NCBI RefSeq assembly: GCF_026559675.1
Contig: NZ_CP092891.1
Span: forward strand, 930,001-994,000
Origin: Microbacterium oxydans
GTDB lineage: Bacteria; Actinomycetota; Actinomycetes; Actinomycetales; Microbacteriaceae
Reading direction: 5' to 3'
DNA: 64,000 bases
Part shown: piece by piece, positions 60,923-64,000 of the stretch
Layout: each line of letters opens with the position of its first letter
Numbering within the stretch: the stretch's first letter is position 1
Translations under genes and position numbers: made by a program
Notes under the pieces: model-generated
Database searches by the model: none
Told to the model about the DNA's origin: nothing
Seen by the model: the letters and a program-made list of their open reading frames with translations, nothing else

Positions 60923-61219
60923 GTGTCGGTTTCCATCAAGCCGCTCGAGGACCGCATCGTCATCAAGCAGGTCGAGGCCGAGCAGACCACCGCGAGTGGC
61001 CTGGTCATCCCCGACACCGCCAAGGAGAAGCCCCAGGAGGGCGAGGTCGTGGCGGTCGGCCCCGGCCGTATCGATGACAACGGCAACCGTGTTCCGCTCG
61101 ACGTCGCCGTCGGCGACCGCGTGCTCTACAGCAAGTACGGCGGCACCGAGGTGAAGTTCGGCGCAGACGAGTTCCTCGTCCTGTCGGCTCGCGACGTCCT
61201 CGCGGTCGTCGTCCGCTGA
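60923..61219 (+). CDS. groES: Co-chaperonin GroES
   Basis: GroES forms the heptameric lid of the GroEL folding chamber. The 98-residue protein has [42 protein letters not shown], the mobile loop, and [31 protein letters not shown] 60923 is preceded by AGAAGAGG. No groEL follows; a terminator and a transporter gene do, so groEL lies elsewhere. Confidence 0.98.
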   Translation: MSVSIKPLEDRIVIKQVEAEQTTASGLVIPDTAKEKPQEGEVVAVGPGRIDDNGNRVPLDVAVGDRVLYSKYGGTEVKFGADEFLVLSARDVLAVVVR

Positions 61220-61234
61220 TCTGCTGAGGTCCTC

Positions 61235-61272
61235 GAAGGGGGCTCGGATGCTTCGGCATCCGAGCCCCCTTC
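61235..61272 (+). terminator. Terminator after groES
   Basis: A perfect 17-bp stem (GAAGGGGGCTCGGATGC and complement) with a short loop, 15 bases after the stop. Confidence 0.9.
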
Positions 61273-61355
61273 TGCGTTCCGCCACCCGGCATCCGTTTCC
61301 TGCCAAACTCGGCGGGGAGCCTGGAGGGGAGAACTCTGCGCCCGTGGCGCGGGCA

Positions 61356-61361
61356 TAGTGT
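61356..61361 (+). promoter_or_regulatory. -10 box of a probable leaderless rarD transcript
   Basis: TAGTGT lies 6 bases before the GTG and no ribosome site is present. Confidence 0.5.
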
Positions 61362-61367
61362 TGTGCG

Positions 61368-62297
61368 GTGACCCCCGAGACGACCCGCGCCACCCCGTCC
61401 GCCGGAGTCGCCTACGCCGGAGCCGCCTACCTCCTCTGGGGAGTGCTGCCGCTCTACTTCCTCCTGCTCGTGCCCACCGGGCCGTGGGAGGTCGTCGCCT
61501 GGCGTGTACTGCTGTCGTTCGTCTTCTGCCTCCTGCTGCTCACGGTCATGCGGGGCGGGGCCGCGTTCCGGGCGATCCTGCGCCAGCCGAAGCTGCTGGG
61601 CTGGACCGCGCTCGCCGGCCTCCTGATCTACATCAACTGGCAGGTGTTCCTGATCGGGACCCTCAGCGGCAACGTGGTGGAGACGAGCCTGGGCTACTTC
61701 ATCAACCCGATCACCACCGTGCTCCTCGGAGTCTTCGTGCTGAAGGAGCGCATCCGGCGGCTGCAGTGGGCGGCCATCGCGATCGCGGCCCTCGCCGTCG
61801 TCGTGATCGTCGTCGCGTACGGCGACTTCCCGTGGATCGCGCTCTCGCTGACGGCGTCGTTCGGGGTCTACGGGCTCATCAAGAAGAAGATCGGTCCGGC
61901 GGTCGACGCGGTCAGCGGTCTGACCCTCGAGTCCTTCTGGTTGATCCCGATCGCGGTCGTGCAGCTGATCGTCGTCGCGCAGACGACCGGGATCACGATG
62001 GGCGCGAACGGCTGGGCGCACGGCGTGCTGCTCGCCTTCGCCGGTGTCGCGACCGCCGTCCCGCTCCTGCTCTTCGCTGCGGGCGCCCGACGGATCAACC
62101 TCACCGTGATCGGCATGATCCAGTTCATCACCCCGGTGATGCAGTTCCTCATCGGCGTCGTCGTCCTGCACGAGCCCATGCCGGCAGCGCGGTGGGCGGG
62201 GTTCGTGATCGTCTGGATCGCCATCGCCGTGTTCCTCGTCGACCTGTTCCTCGCCGCCCGCCGAGGGCGCAGGACCCCGCGGCCCGATCTGGTCTGA
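61368..62297 (+). CDS. rarD: RarD-like EamA family transporter
   Basis: The 309-residue protein has ten membrane spans in two EamA repeats (DMT superfamily). AYLLWGVLPLYFLLL near the start, GLLIYINWQVFLIGTLSGNVVETSLGYFINPI and the FITPVMQFLIGVVVLHEPMP end are marks of the RarD branch, whose substrate is not established (chloramphenicol-sensitivity protein in older literature). Confidence 0.92.
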   Translation: MTPETTRATPSAGVAYAGAAYLLWGVLPLYFLLLVPTGPWEVVAWRVLLSFVFCLLLLTVMRGGAAFRAILRQPKLLGWTALAGLLIYINWQVFLIGTLSGNVVETSLGYFINPITTVLLGVFVLKERIRRLQWAAIAIAALAVVVIVVAYGDFPWIALSLTASFGVYGLIKKKIGPAVDAVSGLTLESFWLIPIAVVQLIVVAQTTGITMGANGWAHGVLLAFAGVATAVPLLLFAAGARRINLTVIGMIQFITPVMQFLIGVVVLHEPMPAARWAGFVIVWIAIAVFLVDLFLAARRGRRTPRPDLV

Positions 62298-62383
62298 CCG
62301 GCCCTTTCCAGGGCTGGAGAACCCGGTGTCGGATCGTTAACGCACCGAGATACTTGCCACCCCTGTGCGCGGGCATCACGCCC

Positions 62384-62389
62384 TAGTGT
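62384..62389 (+). promoter_or_regulatory. -10-like box before the branched-chain amino acid binding protein
   Basis: TAGTGT lies 52 bases before the start codon. The nearest TTGCCA is 24 bases further up, too far for a standard -35 box, so the promoter may need an activator. A ribosome site AAGGGAG lies just before the ATG. Confidence 0.35.
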
Positions 62390-62441
62390 TAGAGCACCCG
62401 ACTGTGGTCACAATCCACGTTCAGTTACGCAAGGGAGCATC

Positions 62442-63695
62442 ATGAACGCATTGAAGGGCTCGCGCACCGCGAAGGTCTTCGCCGGGATCGCACTTATCAG
62501 CGCATCCGCCATCGTCATCTCCGGCTGCGCGAGCACGCCGAACGCGGAGCCGTCGAAGGGTGGTGAGAAGCCGGCCGTCGACCTGACGCTCAAGCTCGGC
62601 TCGATGCTTCCCGCGACCGGCACGCTCGCGTTCCTCGGAGCGCCGATGGAGGCCGGTGTCCAGCTGGCCGTCAACCAGATCAACGAGGCCGATGCCGGGG
62701 TGACCATCGACCTCACCACCGCCGACGAGGGCGACCTCGACAACAAGGCCTACGAGACCTCGATCACCAACCTGCAGAACGCGGGCATCACCGCGATGGT
62801 CGGCGCCGCGTCGTCGAGCGTCACGAAGCTCATCCTCGACGGCAACGCCGGTGCGGGCATCCTCACCGTCTCGCCGTCGAACACGTCCGCGGACTTCACG
62901 GGCATCAACCCGCTGTACTTCCGCACCGCCCCCAGCGACAACCTGCAGGGCGAGGTGCTCGGCAACCAGATCGCCGAAGACGGACACAAGACCCTCGGCA
63001 TCATCTACCAGAACGACCCGTACGGCACCGGCCTCTTCGAAGCCATCAAGTCGACGTTCGAGGGCACCGGTGGCGAGGTCGTCGCCGAGGCCTCCTACAA
63101 CCAGGGCGACGGACAGTTCAACGCTCAGGTGTCGACGATCGCGGCCGCCAAGCCGGACGCCGTCGCCGTCGTCTCGTACGACCAGTTCGCGACCATCGCG
63201 CCGCTGCTCGGCAACGCCGGCATCGACACGGGCTCGCTGTACCTGGTCGACGGCAACCTGAAGGACTGGGGCACCGACGTCTCGGTCAGCCTCGAGGGCT
63301 CGAAGGGAACCCGCGCCGGCGCCGAGCTGCCGCAGGACTTCCTGGACCAGCTGAACGAGGTCTGGACCGCCGAGGGCAACGACCCGATCGACGCCGTGAC
63401 GTACTCCGCCGAGGCGTACGACGCCGTGATCCTGATGGCGCTGTCGGCTCTGGCCGCCGGTTCCGTCGAGGGCGCGGACATGGCCGAGCAGATGCGCACC
63501 GTCTCCGGTGGCGACGGTGACGGCGAGAAGTGCAAGACCTTCGCCGAGTGCGCCGACATCATCAACGGCGGCGGCACCGCCGACTACGACGGCCTCTCCG
63601 GTGAGATCACGTTCGACGAGAACAACGACCCGAAGGGCGCGGCAATCGGCGTGTACGAGTTCGGCGCCGACAACACCGCCAAGCGGATCAAGTAA
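62442..63695 (+). CDS. Branched-chain amino acid ABC transporter binding protein (lipoprotein)
   Basis: The 417-residue product has a signal peptide with lipobox VISGC (lipid-modified Cys29), then a periplasmic-binding-protein type I fold (about 50-415): LGSMLPATGTLAFLGAPMEAGVQLAVNQINEADAG, YFRTAPSDNLQGEVLGNQIAEDG, and a late Cys pair (CKTFAEC) that may form a disulfide. It resembles LivJ-like and other amino acid or amide binding proteins. The end of livF lies convergently 170 bases away, supporting a branched-chain amino acid system; the substrate is not proved. Confidence 0.88.
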   Translation: MNALKGSRTAKVFAGIALISASAIVISGCASTPNAEPSKGGEKPAVDLTLKLGSMLPATGTLAFLGAPMEAGVQLAVNQINEADAGVTIDLTTADEGDLDNKAYETSITNLQNAGITAMVGAASSSVTKLILDGNAGAGILTVSPSNTSADFTGINPLYFRTAPSDNLQGEVLGNQIAEDGHKTLGIIYQNDPYGTGLFEAIKSTFEGTGGEVVAEASYNQGDGQFNAQVSTIAAAKPDAVAVVSYDQFATIAPLLGNAGIDTGSLYLVDGNLKDWGTDVSVSLEGSKGTRAGAELPQDFLDQLNEVWTAEGNDPIDAVTYSAEAYDAVILMALSALAAGSVEGADMAEQMRTVSGGDGDGEKCKTFAECADIINGGGTADYDGLSGEITFDENNDPKGAAIGVYEFGADNTAKRIK

Positions 63696-63704
63696 TCCCG
63701 CACA

Positions 63705-63739
63705 CGAAGGCCCCGGATGCTCGGCATCCGGGGCCTTCG
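63705..63739 (+). terminator. Terminator after the binding-protein gene
   Basis: A perfect 16-bp stem (CGAAGGCCCCGGATGC and complement) with a tight loop, 9 bases after the stop. Confidence 0.88.
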
Positions 63740-63786
63740 TCGTACCCCCGCCGCTTCCCCTCGGTCGTCGAGCGAGCGGAGCGAGA

Positions 63787-63829
63787 CGAGACGCCCCGCC
63801 CGGAGCAGATGTCCGGGCGGGGCGTCTCG
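63787..63829 (-). terminator. Terminator facing livF
   Basis: A perfect 18-bp stem (CGAGACGCCCCGCCCGGA and complement) with a 7-base loop, 34 bases beyond the livF stop on the minus strand. A second hairpin in the same gap serves the convergent gene. Confidence 0.85.
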
Positions 63830-63863
63830 TCGTCGTGGTTTCCGGCCGACGCAGGGGTGCGGC

Positions 63864-64000
63864 TCAGGCGGCGTCGGTGCCGAGCGTGCCGAGGTACAGG
63901 CCGATGACCTTGGGATCGTTCAGGAGCTCGCGCCCCGATCCCTCGTAGGCGTCCTTGCCCTGGTCGAGCACGTAGCCGCGGTCGCAGATCTGCAGGCAGC
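63864..64000 (-). CDS. livF: Branched-chain amino acid ABC transporter ATPase, C-terminal end (partial)
   Basis: The last 45 codons read ICDRGYVLDQGKDAYEGSG and ELLNDPKVIGLYLGTL, matching the C-terminal end of LivF (H-loop-distal helix and YLG tail). The gene runs off the right edge. It is convergent with the binding-protein gene, so it is in a separate transcription unit, but both probably serve the same transporter. Confidence 0.88.
   Translation of the reverse strand, partial: CLQICDRGYVLDQGKDAYEGSGRELLNDPKVIGLYLGTLGTDAA

Noticed and set aside
61328..61345. GGGGAGAACTC before rarD, resembling the palindromic operator
   Set aside because: Only one arm matches; the second arm (TCCCCAT) is missing and the distance to the -10 box differs. 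Probably chance.

Overview
The window comes from a high-GC Gram-positive actinobacterium, most likely Microbacterium or a close Microbacteriaceae relative. This rests on the very high GC content, many GTG starts, 1- to 11-bp gene overlaps, -10 boxes of the TANNNT type placed 6-7 bases before a start codon (leaderless genes), an actinobacterial CoaA, an LAXTG-type cell-wall anchor, and a flagellar set without L/P-ring genes. The genus is an inference; no search could be run.

Backbone. A conserved actinobacterial housekeeping order runs left to right: truA, rplM-rpsI-glmM, coaA, glmS, acpS-alr-tsaE, tsaB-rimI-tsaD, groES, then rarD and a branched-chain amino acid ABC transporter (binding protein and the end of livF). 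It serves tRNA modification (TruA, the t6A enzymes TsaB/D/E), ribosome assembly, UDP-GlcNAc and peptidoglycan precursor supply (GlmS, GlmM, Alr), CoA/ACP biogenesis and chaperonin. Accessory blocks interrupt it at three places.

Block 1 (about 1.1-8.7 kb, between truA and rplM) is a type VII secretion (ESX/WXG100)-like cargo locus without a secretion ATPase. Two convergent modules each contain a small WXG100-size protein, a roughly 400-residue protein with a central membrane region and a shared TGRGSW motif, one or two small soluble proteins and a multi-spanning membrane protein. Two WXG100 genes are identical and lie in a perfect 401-bp direct repeat that includes their promoter.

Block 2 (12.0-17.6 kb, between glmM and coaA) holds a surface-glycosylation set (GT-C-type membrane protein, GT2 glycosyltransferase, GtrA flippase). 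It is followed by three truncated genes joined end to end: the C-terminus of a BY-kinase, the middle of a dicarboxylate symporter, and the C-terminal part of an LAXTG surface protein.

Block 3 (22.6-54.5 kb, between tsaE and tsaB) is a signalling operon (OmpR-type regulator, histidine kinase, membrane protein with a degenerate GGDEF-like domain) followed by a near-complete flagellar cluster: csrA, flhA, flhB, fliR, fliQ, fliP, fliO, fliN, fliM, motB, motA, flbD, flgE, flgD, fliK, fliJ, fliI, fliH, fliG, fliF, fliE, flgC, flgB, fliS, fliD, fliC, fliA on the minus strand and flgN, flgK, flgL, fliW on the plus strand. An acyl-CoA ligase and a small membrane protein sit inside it.

Regulation readable from the DNA: five FliA (sigma-28)-type promoters share TAAC-N15-[G/C]CCGA[T/C]AG and stand before fliM, flbD-motAB, flgB, fliC and flgN. 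fliA itself, and all three promoters driving WXG100-type genes in block 1, carry the same palindrome (ATGGGKAGTTSTCCCCAT), which suggests one unknown regulator over flagella and the ESX-like locus. The fliC leader has a hairpin with GGA in its loop and another GGA in the Shine-Dalgarno, as expected for CsrA control, and both csrA and its antagonist fliW are present. groES has two CIRCE operators. No rRNA, tRNA, CRISPR array, insertion sequence or replication origin was recognised, and no gene-free stretch exceeds about 210 bases.
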